64,000 nt of DNA from Ghiorsea bivora (GCF_000744415.1 NZ_JQLW01000010.1:124001-188000), one strand, 5' to 3'; numbered from the stretch's first letter, positions 19,605 through 29,294 are shown. Numbers and translations: made by a program. The notes: generated from the sequence alone by a model not told the origin.

Positions 19605-22600
19605 TCATTCAAACTGTGCTGTGTTGTTACCAACAAAACCCAGTTTAAGCAGCACATCATTTAAGGCCTGATCACTGACCGGTTTCTGAAGCATCGCCGA
19701 TGCCCCTAACGCCATACCTTTTTGATAGTTATCTTGAGCCACAGCTGAGACCACCAGCACTGGCACATTGATACCGTTCTGATGTTTCTTTAGCGCTTCC
19801 AGAAACTGCCAACCGTTGGTTAATGGCAACATAATATCCAACACAATCAGGTCTGCTTGGTGATTTCTTAGCCAAAATATCGCACCTTCAGCCGTCGCTG
19901 CCCGCTCTGCCAGAAAACCGTATTTTTCCAGTTTTCGGCGCATTAATTCGGCCGAGCTATGATCATCCTCAATAATCAGGGCACACAGCTGGTCGCCAGC
20001 GGTGACAAGCCCACGCGCGCCATACTCACGGTTCACCTGATTTACATTTTCATTTACATTTTCAGGTTCATCTGCACATATGGCCTGTCGGTAGGGGATA
20101 CTGATTGTAAATGTACTGCCCTGACCCGGGTTACTCTCAACACGCACATTGCCACCATGCAATTCGACCATAGATTTAACCAGAATAAGTCCCAGCCCAG
20201 TACCCTCATAACGACGCGTCAAGGATCCATCTGCCTGCTCAAAAGGGAAGAAAATACGCTCCTGATCCTCTTTAGCAATTCCGATACCAGTATCAATGAC
20301 AGAAATTTCCAGATATGGCTTGTCTGCACCTTCAACAAGGTCTGTCGATGGCACCAAACAAGCGCTCAAGGTCACTGAACCACCTTTGGGGGTAAACTTC
20401 ACTGCGTTAGAGAGCAAGTTATACAAAATCTGCTTCAACTTACGGATATCAACAATGCAGCTTCCAAGCCCCGCATCAATATCCGTGTGCACCGATACGC
20501 CGTGTTTCATCGCTTTTTCACTGATAATGGAGAGACTATTTTCCAACATATCCGAAATAATTACCGCATTCAGTTCCAGTTCCATTTTGCCAGCCTCGAT
20601 TTTGGATAGGTCGAGAATCTCATTGATTAGCTCCAGTAAATGTTGACCACTATCGAAAATTTCCTTCAAATAATCCCGTTGATCGTGATTCAGTTCGCCA
20701 ACCGCACCATCTTTGATCAACTCTGAAAAACCGATAATGGCATTGAGCGGCGTACGTAATTCATGACTCATATTAGCCAAAAACTCGGACTTCATACGGC
20801 TAGCGCTTTCCAGCTCTCTGTTTTTACTTTGAATTTCATCACGTTGTTGCTGCAATTGTATAGCTTGCTGTTTGAGCACATCATATTGTTCAAAATTGTT
20901 GAATGCGATTCCCATCTGGGTGACAAACTGCGCTATCAACTTGCGATCTAGCTCATTCATAGGTGCGCTGGCTGCCAATACCAGTACGCCAATTAAGCTG
21001 CGTTGAAACAGTATAGGACAGGCCATGACAGCAACTGGCATAAAGGAGAGTATGCCGGCTTCTATCAACAGCCCTCCCTGTTCCGCCTGACCATCAATTT
21101 CCAATATTTGTTGCGCCTTCGCAGCCTGTCCCACCAGCCCTTCACCCATCATTATTTCTGTTTGCATATGATCTGGTGCCCCATGCGAGGCCGCGCAAAT
21201 CAGCCTGCCTTGCTGCGCCTCATGCAGATAAATCGCAGAAACTGGGAAATCGTGATGTTCAGCCAAAACAGATAAAATATCATGCATCGCTTCAGCCTTG
21301 TCATGCGTGGACGACAGCACAGACATGCAAGCAGCATAGGATTTTTCATAATGAGCATGTTTGATCAGATCTGCATTTTTTGCCGCAATCTCTTCGGCGG
21401 CTTGTGTCAGCTCACTGATGTCTCGGACGATGCCAACAAAGCTATGCTGCTCATCGCTGCGCACCTCGCTAATTGACAGGTCAATCGGAAAGGTGCTGCC
21501 ATCCCTGCGCAAGCCAACCAGTTGACGATGCAAAACCCCTAATCTTTCTGTTTCTGTTGCACGCTGGATATAATCATCATGCTGAGAGCGAAATGACTCC
21601 GGCATCAATATTTTAACATTTTTACCTATCACTTCACTGGCACTATAACCAAAAATATGTTCAGCTGCCCGATTAAAACTCTGAATGATTCCATGATGAT
21701 CAATCGTAATCAGACCATCAGCCATCGACTCCATAATATTCGATAACCGGGCTGTCCTATCCTTCACTTCTCTGGCCAGTTGCGCGGTGGTTTGCTGTTG
21801 CTTTTCAGCAAATGCATTCACCATACCGTACAAGGTTTTGAATTCATCCCTCACCTCATGAACCGGCAATCGGACAGACAAGTCGCCTTGTTGCAAACGT
21901 TCAGACGCCTCAACCAACTGTCCAATCGGACGTACAATTTTTCGCGTAGCTACCCAGGCCACCACAACTAGGCATAATCCGGTTATCAATAATCCCAACA
22001 ACAGAATCGAATTACCTGTGCCTTCCAATTCGCTATACAGCAGCTGTTCGGGCATGGTACGCAATAACACCCAATAACGATGGTGGTGATCTCTTGGCGC
22101 CGCATAATATATCTTCTCAAATAATTGTAACTCTCTCGTACCGTCACTGCGTTGCTCTACAGCCACATAACGTTGCTCACTACCCAGCGCTGACAATAAC
22201 CCATATACACTTTCTTCCTCAGCGTCGTCACGACCTAACTCATGAGCAAAACGTTTCTCCATTATAGGGTGCAGCAGATAATGCCCCTGCTCATCGAACA
22301 AATAGTTTTTTATGCCGTCATGTTCAGCAGGTAACGACTTCAGCAGATAGTCCGCCAATACATTGGCAACCAGCAAACCACGCAACTGCTGTTTGTCATC
22401 GTAAACCGGCACAGCCAGATGAATCACCGCCCGCTGCGGCAGCGTAATGCGACCATGTTCTCGACTGAGAATCATTTCACCTATATATACCGAATTTGCT
22501 GACATCTTAATAGCCTGCTGAAAATAATTGCACGATGCTTTATTCTGCAAAGCCTGCTGCGGTATAACCCGAATCACACCATTAACGGCATCCACGCGCA

Positions 22601-22985
22601 CCATTTCCATACCATTCTCATCAAAATACCGTAATTTCTCAAACCGCCCACCGTGGCTCAGAAATGCTGAAAAAATCTGTTGCATCCGCTGTCTCCAGAC
22701 CTCCACGGAGTCACCGGATTCTGGATCAATGCCGCCAGCTGCACGAGCTCGCATAATCGCCTCAACTGGAGGAATGCCACGCAGCGTGAGCAAACTTTCT
22801 TCAGCAGCATACAATTTGGAGCGCATGCCGACTGCTGCCTTTTCCAAGTCATCCTGAGCCAGTGCCAGGCTGTGTTGCCTGATCAGCTGCATGTTTTGCC
22901 AATAGATAAAACCGCTGGCAATCAGTAAAGAGGTCACCACAAGGCCAGAAACAGCCAGAACAATTTTACCTCGCAACCCCATCAT
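19605..22985 (-). CDS. Membrane hybrid histidine kinase with CACHE, HAMP, FixL-like PAS, GAF, HisKA, HATPase and REC
   Basis: 1126 residues. TM1 (~8-29), a ~290-residue periplasmic sensor of CACHE type (KNYLFDEQGHYLLHP), TM2 (~327-346), HAMP (~347-395), PAS (~412-527), GAF (~555-700), HisKA (~735-800, His in [18 protein letters not shown]), HATPase (~845-965) and a C-terminal REC (Asp in LIVLDIMLPLTNG). The PAS resembles the FixL haem domain: GIIQSFNRAAEHIFGYS, NVKILMPESF, H469 in QHDDYI, R487 in HRQLVGLRRDG. These align with the proximal haem His and distal Arg of FixL. Haem binding is inference. The start overlaps the HD-GYP stop by 4 bp (ATGA). Confidence 0.92.
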   Translation of the reverse strand: MMGLRGKIVLAVSGLVVTSLLIASGFIYWQNMQLIRQHSLALAQDDLEKAAVGMRSKLYAAEESLLTLRGIPPVEAIMRARAAGGIDPESGDSVEVWRQRMQQIFSAFLSHGGRFEKLRYFDENGMEMVRVDAVNGVIRVIPQQALQNKASCNYFQQAIKMSANSVYIGEMILSREHGRITLPQRAVIHLAVPVYDDKQQLRGLLVANVLADYLLKSLPAEHDGIKNYLFDEQGHYLLHPIMEKRFAHELGRDDAEEESVYGLLSALGSEQRYVAVEQRSDGTRELQLFEKIYYAAPRDHHHRYWVLLRTMPEQLLYSELEGTGNSILLLGLLITGLCLVVVAWVATRKIVRPIGQLVEASERLQQGDLSVRLPVHEVRDEFKTLYGMVNAFAEKQQQTTAQLAREVKDRTARLSNIMESMADGLITIDHHGIIQSFNRAAEHIFGYSASEVIGKNVKILMPESFRSQHDDYIQRATETERLGVLHRQLVGLRRDGSTFPIDLSISEVRSDEQHSFVGIVRDISELTQAAEEIAAKNADLIKHAHYEKSYAACMSVLSSTHDKAEAMHDILSVLAEHHDFPVSAIYLHEAQQGRLICAASHGAPDHMQTEIMMGEGLVGQAAKAQQILEIDGQAEQGGLLIEAGILSFMPVAVMACPILFQRSLIGVLVLAASAPMNELDRKLIAQFVTQMGIAFNNFEQYDVLKQQAIQLQQQRDEIQSKNRELESASRMKSEFLANMSHELRTPLNAIIGFSELIKDGAVGELNHDQRDYLKEIFDSGQHLLELINEILDLSKIEAGKMELELNAVIISDMLENSLSIISEKAMKHGVSVHTDIDAGLGSCIVDIRKLKQILYNLLSNAVKFTPKGGSVTLSACLVPSTDLVEGADKPYLEISVIDTGIGIAKEDQERIFFPFEQADGSLTRRYEGTGLGLILVKSMVELHGGNVRVESNPGQGSTFTISIPYRQAICADEPENVNENVNQVNREYGARGLVTAGDQLCALIIEDDHSSAELMRRKLEKYGFLAERAATAEGAIFWLRNHQADLIVLDIMLPLTNGWQFLEALKKHQNGINVPVLVVSAVAQDNYQKGMALGASAMLQKPVSDQALNDVLLKLGFVGNNTAQFE

Positions 22986-24064
22986 GAAGAGGTGCCTGTC
23001 TCATGAGCATCCGAATACTGATCATACACCTGTGCCAGATAACCGGCAGCCTGAACAAAGGCAGCCAGCACCTCTGGATCAAAATGTCTGGGCTCTGTAC
23101 GCCCGTCACCCTCGGTGATAATTGCAAATGCCTTATCATGATCAAACGCCTTTTTGTAAGGGCGTTCACTGCGCAGGGCATCATACACATCACATATTTG
23201 CATAATCCGGGCTGAAAACGGAATAGCTTCACCCTTCAATCCTTGTGGGTAACCACTACCATCCCAGCGTTCATGATGGCACAGTGCAATACAAGCTCCC
23301 ATTTTTAGATGCGGAGAAGAGTGATCTTTAAGAATATTATGCCCGATGGTGGCATGTGATTTCATAATCACCCACTCATCTTCATTCAATGGCCCCTGCT
23401 TGAGCAGGATGTGATCCGGTATGCCGATCTTACCCACATCATGCATCGGACTGGCATGAAAAATCAATTCGCAAAACTCATCATGTTTTTCCATTTCTTG
23501 CGCCAGATGTTTGGCGTAATAGGATATGCGGCGCACATGTGCGCCAGTTTCATCATCACGATATTCAGCTGCACGCTGCAGCGTCAACAGAGTCTCTTTG
23601 AACGAATTTTGTAAATCCCGGGTACGCTCAGACACTATTGACTCCAGCATTTGGTTGCTGTTTTTCAACTGTTCGCTCAAGGCGTGCAAACGCAGCATGT
23701 TTTTGACTCGGATCATCAGCTCATGCCTGTCGACCGGTTTGCTAACCACCTCTTCAGCGCCGGCATCCAAAGCCCGAATGCGGGACTGCCTGTCCTCCAG
23801 TGCTGTCACCATAATTACCGGCACATCCCTGTCGCTGACCGAGTGTTTCAAACGAGAGGCTACTTCAAAGCCATCCATCTCCGGCATCATAATATCCAGC
23901 AAGATAATATCGGGCATCTCGTGCGCCACATGCTCCAGCGCGGCTTTGCCACTCTGAACAGTAGATATATTGTGATATTCAGAACTAAGCATATTACGCA
24001 TTAAGCTCAGGTTTTGGGCATTATCATCCACCACTAAAATTTTAGCATTGCTTACATCTAACAT
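22982..24064 (-). CDS. REC-HD-GYP c-di-GMP phosphodiesterase (RpfG type), copy 1
   Basis: About 360 residues. REC: KILVVDDNAQNLSLMRN, Asp in IILLDIMMPEMDGFE, Lys in [58 protein letters not shown] and [20 protein letters not shown], all canonical. Start candidates are GTG 24073, ATG 24070 and ATG 24064; AAGGGG ends at 24074, giving 24064 the best spacing. Together with the following hybrid kinase it forms a unit that resembles the 18504 HD-GYP plus kinase unit, so a duplication is likely. About 110 bp separate it from the degenerate GGDEF-like gene upstream. Confidence 0.94.
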   Translation of the reverse strand: MLDVSNAKILVVDDNAQNLSLMRNMLSSEYHNISTVQSGKAALEHVAHEMPDIILLDIMMPEMDGFEVASRLKHSVSDRDVPVIMVTALEDRQSRIRALDAGAEEVVSKPVDRHELMIRVKNMLRLHALSEQLKNSNQMLESIVSERTRDLQNSFKETLLTLQRAAEYRDDETGAHVRRISYYAKHLAQEMEKHDEFCELIFHASPMHDVGKIGIPDHILLKQGPLNEDEWVIMKSHATIGHNILKDHSSPHLKMGACIALCHHERWDGSGYPQGLKGEAIPFSARIMQICDVYDALRSERPYKKAFDHDKAFAIITEGDGRTEPRHFDPEVLAAFVQAAGYLAQVYDQYSDAHETGTSS

Positions 24065-24174
24065 ACCCATCACCCCTTATCCAAAATCCAATTTCATCTT
24101 ATTTTCCGCTACCAGTCGTATGTCTCAGTTGTTTGCTGACATGCCAGAACAGCCCCTAGGCATCCTCTGCATGA

Positions 24175-24492
24175 TTAGAACAAGCTGCATGACTTACAAC
24201 TACATCCACGCTCTGATTCAGCAACTCTTGATAAAAACGCTGCTGCCATGGCAGCCTGCCTTGCATGGGCATGCAGCATCAGAATCAGGCACTCCTGAGC
24301 TTGTCCACCATAGGTAATCAGCTCATGCGAACGAGCCATACGTGTGATAATACTGGTAACATGCAAAAAGTCTGCACCCTCAGGCAAGCGTAGGCAGAGC
24401 AATGCAAACGGCACATGGTTGCGTTGTTTCATATTTTCAATCGCATACCATCGAGGTAAATAGTCCAAAAACAACCAGCATTGATCAATCAT
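24175..24492 (-). CDS. Short protein resembling a degenerate GGDEF domain
   Basis: A 105-residue protein. The stretch RNHVPFALLCLRLPEGADF and then ELITYGGQAQECLILML, followed by an Ala/Arg helix, has the layout of the second half of a GGDEF domain (beta strand, helix, then a strand where RYGGDEF would sit). In place of GGDEF it reads YGGQAQE, so no cyclase activity is expected; it could bind nucleotide or serve as a partner. The C-terminus is Cys-rich (CSCKSC). The ATG overlaps the end of the single REC gene by 8 bp. The GGDEF link is inference from pattern only; no other family recognised. Confidence 0.6.
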   Translation of the reverse strand: MIDQCWLFLDYLPRWYAIENMKQRNHVPFALLCLRLPEGADFLHVTSIITRMARSHELITYGGQAQECLILMLHAHARQAAMAAAFLSRVAESERGCSCKSCSLF

Positions 24493-24865
24493 GATTTCCT
24501 GCTTCTAGGTGTTGGGCAACCGTGACCAAGAACTGTTTGTAATCAATAGGTTTGGTCACATAATCATCGCAGCCACCAGCCAGCATACGCTCCCTATCGC
24601 CCTTCATGGCAAAAGCAGTAAGCGCGATGACAGGAATATCACGTGTAGCAGGGTTTTGTTTCAACCTAGCTGTTGCGGTCAAACCATCCATGCCTGGCAA
24701 CTGTATATCCATCAAAATCAAATCTGGATGTTCTGACTCCACCAGCAATAGACCAGCCTCTGCACTCATTGCCGAACAAACATTGTAACCGGCACTGTTC
24801 AATATGGCCGAAACCAGCTTCAAATTGGCTAGGTTATCTTCAATAATCAAAATCATATCGCTCAT
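24485..24865 (-). CDS. Single-domain response regulator (DivK/CheY-like)
   Basis: A 126-residue receiver with no output domain: MILIIEDNLANLKLVS, Asp in LILMDIQLPGMDGL, Thr in IALTAFAMKGD and Lys in DDYVTKPIDYK. All phosphorylation residues are present. The DNLANLKL and QLPGMDGL features are typical of DivK-like shuttles that carry phosphate between hybrid kinases. The frame is open to 24925, but CCTGAGGAGATATCC directly before ATG 24865 sets the start. It lies 10 bp after the stop of the 1127-residue kinase. Confidence 0.93.
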   Translation of the reverse strand: MSDMILIIEDNLANLKLVSAILNSAGYNVCSAMSAEAGLLLVESEHPDLILMDIQLPGMDGLTATARLKQNPATRDIPVIALTAFAMKGDRERMLAGGCDDYVTKPIDYKQFLVTVAQHLEAGNHD

Positions 24866-24875
24866 GGATATCTCC

Positions 24876-27800
24876 TCAGGATGCAGCCAGTTGTTTACTA
24901 TGATAAGTCGCACGCTTAACTTCATTGATAAAGTTATTGTGATTAAAACTACTCTTTTGCATCACTTTAATGATATCGCCATTGAGTTGTCGGCGATCCT
25001 TTTCATCCAGCTCCTTAGCCGTCAAAATGATGATGGGGATTAAAGCCATTTTCGGCATCTTTTTCAGTTTATCGACAACATCGAATCCACTGAATTTGGG
25101 CATCATCAGGTCGAGAATAATGAGATCTGGGCAGGCTGATTCAGCGATATCAATAGCCTCCTTGCCCCCGTAGGCCTTAAGTACATCACAACCGACTGTC
25201 GACAAATGTTTGGCAACCAGTTCCACTGCTTTGGGATCATCATCAACCACTAGCACACGTTTACCTTCAAGTGAAAAGTCCAGTCCTGCAATAGCACCAA
25301 TCAGCGTTTGTCGTTCCACAGGTTTTTGCAAAACATCGGCTGCCCCGAGAGAAAAACCTTTTCCCGAATCGGCTACGATTGACACCACAACAATGGGAAT
25401 CTGAGCTGTATCCGACTGCTGCTTAAGCATGTGCATCAAATCCCAGCCATCCATACCTGGTAACATAATATCTAAGGTAATCAAATCGGGGCGTTCATCA
25501 GCAATCATTTCTAGCGCCTGTTCGGCGCTGATAGCATGACGAGTGGCATATCCAGCCCGTTCAAGCTGTATTTTCATTAAAGCCGCCGCTTTTTCGTCAT
25601 CTTCGACAATCAGTACGTTATGATGATTTGATATGAGTTTTTTCACCCCGTGCTGATTTTCCTGCAGGCGCAAAGTAGATGTCTGCCTCTCAGCTTCCTG
25701 TTTGGACACCAGATACGGCAACCAAACGACAAAGATGCTACCCTCATCCGTAGCACTCTTCAGCCCCACTGTGCCGCCATGCAGCTCAGCCAATCGCTTG
25801 AGTATTACCAAGCCCAATCCCGTGCCTTCATAAGCCTTGGTTAACATGCTTTCCAATTGCTGAAACGGTGTAAACAGCTGTTGCTGATCCTCAGGGCTGA
25901 TACCGATACCAGTATCAGAAACCATAATCTCCAAAAACTCTGCCGCAGGTGAGGCAGGCGCATTGACAGCCGAGGGATGGTTCTCATCAGCCACATGCAA
26001 CGCATCGGCCATGACGCGCCGTACTGTAAACTTCACACGACCACCATCAGGAGTAAACTTCACAGCATTGGACAGCATATTGTAAATCATCTGTTTGGTC
26101 TTACGCGCATCGAGGTAACATTCCGATAAATTGTCCGCAAAATCGCAATCCAGCCGAAGATGATGCTCCAGCATTTTTTCCTTGATCATCGAAACGCTGT
26201 TTTGCAGCACCTCACTAAGATGAACTGGTTCCAAATCCAGCTCCATTTTTCCAGCTTCAATTTTAGACAGATCCAGAATATCGTTAATCAGCGAAAGCAA
26301 GTGCTTACCACTGGTGTATATATCAGTCACAAAGTCTTTTTGATCTGCCTGTAACTCACCGCCCAGCCCATCTTTCAATAGCTCGGAAAAACCAATAATA
26401 GCATTGAGTGGCGTGCGTAATTCATGGCTCATATTAGCCAAAAATTCCGATTTCATCCGATTCGCCTGCTCCAGCTGTGTATTTTTTACCTTAATTTCAT
26501 CACTGTGCATTTTTAATTCTTCAGCCAAGTTTGTTAGCGCCTGATGCTGGGTAATATTATTCAGTGCAACACCCATTTGTCGGCAAAGACGTTCAATAAA
26601 GACTCGATCTATTTCCAGTAGCGGTTTGGTAGAGGCCAGCACCAACACGGCCAAAGCGCGCTCCTGAAAACAGATGGGTGCTACAATAACTGCTGCAGGT
26701 GAGAATGATAATAGACCCGTATCGATAGAGATGATATGAGCCCCTTCTAACTCATCCAAAACAGTCAACTCCCTATCCCGAAACGCTTGACCAAGCACGC
26801 CCTCACCCATCTGAAAGCTATCTGGCAATGACCCCGGAATGCCATGATCCGCAGCCCTTGTCAGTTTACCACTCCATTCATCATACAAATAAACTGCAGA
26901 CACAGGAAACGGGTGCTGTTGAGACAGTACCTCAAGCGTACCGTTCAGCACATCTTCCTGCTCCAGACTTTTGGCATACAGGCTGACTATTTTACCGTAA
27001 CTCGCCTCATACCTATTACGTATAGCAATCTCGTGATTCTTTGCTGTCATACTCGCTTCCATCCGTTTGCGCTCAGCGATTTCCTTCTCAAAATCTGCCC
27101 GGGAAGCCGTCAGTGTTTTCAAATTGACAACCATCTCGTCAAAGGCACGTGATAACAGCCCAATCTCATCATCACGGTCTGTACTCACTTTATGATCCAG
27201 ATTCCCCTGTCCGATAATGGCAATACCCCGCCTGAGCTCCTGAATCGGAGCAGAAAATGATCGGGCTGCAGCCATGGCAACCAGAACAATCAATACCAGC
27301 ACTACTCCCCCCACCAACAACGCCAGATGCCTAAGCGAAACCACAGGAGCAAAAGCTTCCGACACATCTATTTTAGATACCATACCCCAACGCATGGATG
27401 GAATATAACGCCAGACAGCAATCACCGCTTCACCACGATAATCCACAGATACACCGGAACCTTCATGCCCACGCACAGCCTCTTGAATGGGAAACCCACG
27501 GCTTTGCCCGAATGCTACCCTACGATGCATCGCTGCAGATGGGTCATGACGCAATACATTTAGAAACAATGCATAACCATGTTTTTCCTGGGCAATCAGT
27601 GTTTCACCACTATGCCCCAAACCCGTCGTCTGTTGCACCAAGTCATAAACAGGCTGCATATCTGTTTCCAAGGCCAGCACACCAATAAACGTCCCATCTT
27701 CCCCAAACAACGGGGCCGTCGCAAGCATCTCATAACCACCCCCGATATCATCCCCATGTTTAAATGCCTTCCTCACTTCAATGATATCACTCAGGTATAT

Positions 27801-28259
27801 CCGATGTTTCCCTTCCTCAAATGCATGCCTATCCACCAGCGGTTTGCCCATATCGATGGCTGCATGTGCCTGATTCGACACATAAACGACTTTGCCATCC
27901 GGAGATAACAGCATAATATCTTTAAATCCCTTGATTTTCTGCAGCGTCTCAAGCTGTCCATCCAGGCTCTTCTTGGCTCGAATATATGCCGGGTTCTGCT
28001 GATCATGTGCGAAGCGGATGAGCAACGGCAGATTGGTTTTTATATTATAATAGTCTTGAGCTATAGCCGCATCACGTTGCAAATCTTGCATAAATCTTTC
28101 AATGGCACGCACCTTCAGATCCGCAATACTTTCCAATGCTGCTATACGGTTGCTTTTCAGCAGTGATTCTGCCTCATGAAAAAAAACAGTGCTGATAAAC
28201 AACATGGGTAATAACGCCATGCACAAAAGAATTATCATGAGTTTCTGTTTAATCTGCAT
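24876..28259 (-). CDS. Membrane hybrid histidine kinase with CACHE, HAMP, GAF, HisKA, HATPase and two REC domains
   Basis: About 1127 residues. TM1 is near residues 6-26 (KLMIILLCMALLPMLFISTVF). Then comes a ~260-residue periplasmic sensor of dCACHE type (LSPDGKVVYVSNQAH, YEMLATAPLFGEDG), TM2 (~295-315), HAMP, GAF (~435-600), HisKA ([19 protein letters not shown]), HATPase (DTGIGISPEDQQQLFTPFQQ), REC1 (Asp in LITLDIMLPGMDGW) and REC2 (Asp in LIILDLMMPKFSG; the KP loop reads VMQKSSFNHN, lacking the Pro). It lacks the PAS found in the 1126-residue paralogue. ATG 28259 follows AGAGGGGTGGATCA and was preferred over 28298. Confidence 0.92.
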   Translation of the reverse strand: MQIKQKLMIILLCMALLPMLFISTVFFHEAESLLKSNRIAALESIADLKVRAIERFMQDLQRDAAIAQDYYNIKTNLPLLIRFAHDQQNPAYIRAKKSLDGQLETLQKIKGFKDIMLLSPDGKVVYVSNQAHAAIDMGKPLVDRHAFEEGKHRIYLSDIIEVRKAFKHGDDIGGGYEMLATAPLFGEDGTFIGVLALETDMQPVYDLVQQTTGLGHSGETLIAQEKHGYALFLNVLRHDPSAAMHRRVAFGQSRGFPIQEAVRGHEGSGVSVDYRGEAVIAVWRYIPSMRWGMVSKIDVSEAFAPVVSLRHLALLVGGVVLVLIVLVAMAAARSFSAPIQELRRGIAIIGQGNLDHKVSTDRDDEIGLLSRAFDEMVVNLKTLTASRADFEKEIAERKRMEASMTAKNHEIAIRNRYEASYGKIVSLYAKSLEQEDVLNGTLEVLSQQHPFPVSAVYLYDEWSGKLTRAADHGIPGSLPDSFQMGEGVLGQAFRDRELTVLDELEGAHIISIDTGLLSFSPAAVIVAPICFQERALAVLVLASTKPLLEIDRVFIERLCRQMGVALNNITQHQALTNLAEELKMHSDEIKVKNTQLEQANRMKSEFLANMSHELRTPLNAIIGFSELLKDGLGGELQADQKDFVTDIYTSGKHLLSLINDILDLSKIEAGKMELDLEPVHLSEVLQNSVSMIKEKMLEHHLRLDCDFADNLSECYLDARKTKQMIYNMLSNAVKFTPDGGRVKFTVRRVMADALHVADENHPSAVNAPASPAAEFLEIMVSDTGIGISPEDQQQLFTPFQQLESMLTKAYEGTGLGLVILKRLAELHGGTVGLKSATDEGSIFVVWLPYLVSKQEAERQTSTLRLQENQHGVKKLISNHHNVLIVEDDEKAAALMKIQLERAGYATRHAISAEQALEMIADERPDLITLDIMLPGMDGWDLMHMLKQQSDTAQIPIVVVSIVADSGKGFSLGAADVLQKPVERQTLIGAIAGLDFSLEGKRVLVVDDDPKAVELVAKHLSTVGCDVLKAYGGKEAIDIAESACPDLIILDLMMPKFSGFDVVDKLKKMPKMALIPIIILTAKELDEKDRRQLNGDIIKVMQKSSFNHNNFINEVKRATYHSKQLAAS

Positions 28260-28294
28260 TGATCCACCCCTCTTCCCCACATAAGCACAAATAT

Positions 28295-28684
28295 TCACAG
28301 CTCATCATTGTCGCCCCGCCTATCAAGCAGCGTTTGCACTTGTGCGACAAATTCCTCAACCTTAAAAGGTTTGGAAACATAAGCATCAAAACCAAGTTCA
28401 ATCAGACGTTTGTAGTCATTCGTCATAGCCATGGCTGTCAACGCCACGATAGGGATATCTCGGGTACGTTCTTCTCCACGCAGTTCATGCAGTGCCCCGA
28501 TACCGCCGAGACCCGGCATCATAATATCCAGCACGATCAGATCTGGTGGAGGCTGCTGCATGGCCAGTTGAACTACGGCTTCTCCGCAACTCGCTTGCTG
28601 GGCCTGGTGTCCAGATTGTTTCAAAATCTCACATGCCAAAGTAAGATTGAGCGGGTCGTCATCCGCCACCAAAATGTTAGCCAC
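28295..28684 (-). CDS. Single-domain response regulator
   Basis: A 129-residue receiver: ILVADDDPLNLTLACE, Asp in LIVLDIMMPGLGG, Thr in IVALTAMAMTND, Lys in AYVSKPFKVEEF. No output domain is present. The start is a GTG at 28684 with GCGAGGGATATC upstream, and it overlaps the end of the HTH-REC gene by 8 bp. It lies 35 bp before the 1127-residue kinase. With the receiver at 24485 it brings the number of free-standing receivers in the operon to two, a feature of multi-step phosphorelays. Confidence 0.93.
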   Translation of the reverse strand: MANILVADDDPLNLTLACEILKQSGHQAQQASCGEAVVQLAMQQPPPDLIVLDIMMPGLGGIGALHELRGEERTRDIPIVALTAMAMTNDYKRLIELGFDAYVSKPFKVEEFVAQVQTLLDRRGDNDEL

Positions 28685-29294
28685 GATATCCCTCGCTATA
28701 TTGTTTCGGTTCAGATGGCTGGTTAGGCGCTAACAAACCCTGAATCGTCTCAAGCAACTGCACTATACTGACTGGCTTAAATAAGGTGGCATCTGGTTTG
28801 GCCGCCTTGATATTTTTTAGTACCAAACTGCTGTCTTGAGCTCCCGTCAATACAACAATTCGCATGTTTTCAACCAATACGGGGTTCTCACGTAAACGCC
28901 TCATCACTTCCAAACCATTAATATCCGGCATCATAATATCCAGAATCATCAAATCAGGTTTAAGGTCGCCAACTCTAATCAACCCACTATAACCATCCCC
29001 TACACAAGAGACTTCACATGGCAACAAACTCAGCTTCATAGCGCTACGCACCAGCTCGCAGACTGCAGGATCATCATCAACAACAAGTATCTTGTATAAT
29101 CTCTCTTGAAGCTCAATTGGCACCGACATACCGTTTGTTTGTAAAAAACGCAGCAACGACGTACCCACAATGCGCCAGCGCCCCCCAGGGGAAATAACCG
29201 CTTCGATATCTCCCCTGCGAACCCAACCTTTAACAGTATTGATATGTACGCAACAAATTCTCGCCGCCTCACCCGTAGTAAAATATTGTTTCAT
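28677..29294 (-). CDS. Response regulator with N-terminal MerR/excisionase-type HTH and C-terminal REC
   Basis: About 205 residues. The N-terminus (KQYFTTGEAARICCVHIN, TVKGWVRRGDIEAVISPGGRW) is an HTH_17/excisionase-type winged helix. A ~25-residue linker leads to a full receiver: ILVVDDDPAVCELVRS, Asp in LMILDIMMPDING, Thr in VLTGAQDSS, Lys in TLFKPVSIV. The usual order in response regulators is REC first, so this layout is reversed. ATG at 29294 with TTGTGAGGCATGC upstream is preferred over the longer frame. It is the first gene of the block and lies directly behind a near-consensus promoter with repeat elements it might bind. Confidence 0.9.
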   Translation of the reverse strand: MKQYFTTGEAARICCVHINTVKGWVRRGDIEAVISPGGRWRIVGTSLLRFLQTNGMSVPIELQERLYKILVVDDDPAVCELVRSAMKLSLLPCEVSCVGDGYSGLIRVGDLKPDLMILDIMMPDINGLEVMRRLRENPVLVENMRIVVLTGAQDSSLVLKNIKAAKPDATLFKPVSIVQLLETIQGLLAPNQPSEPKQYSEGYRG

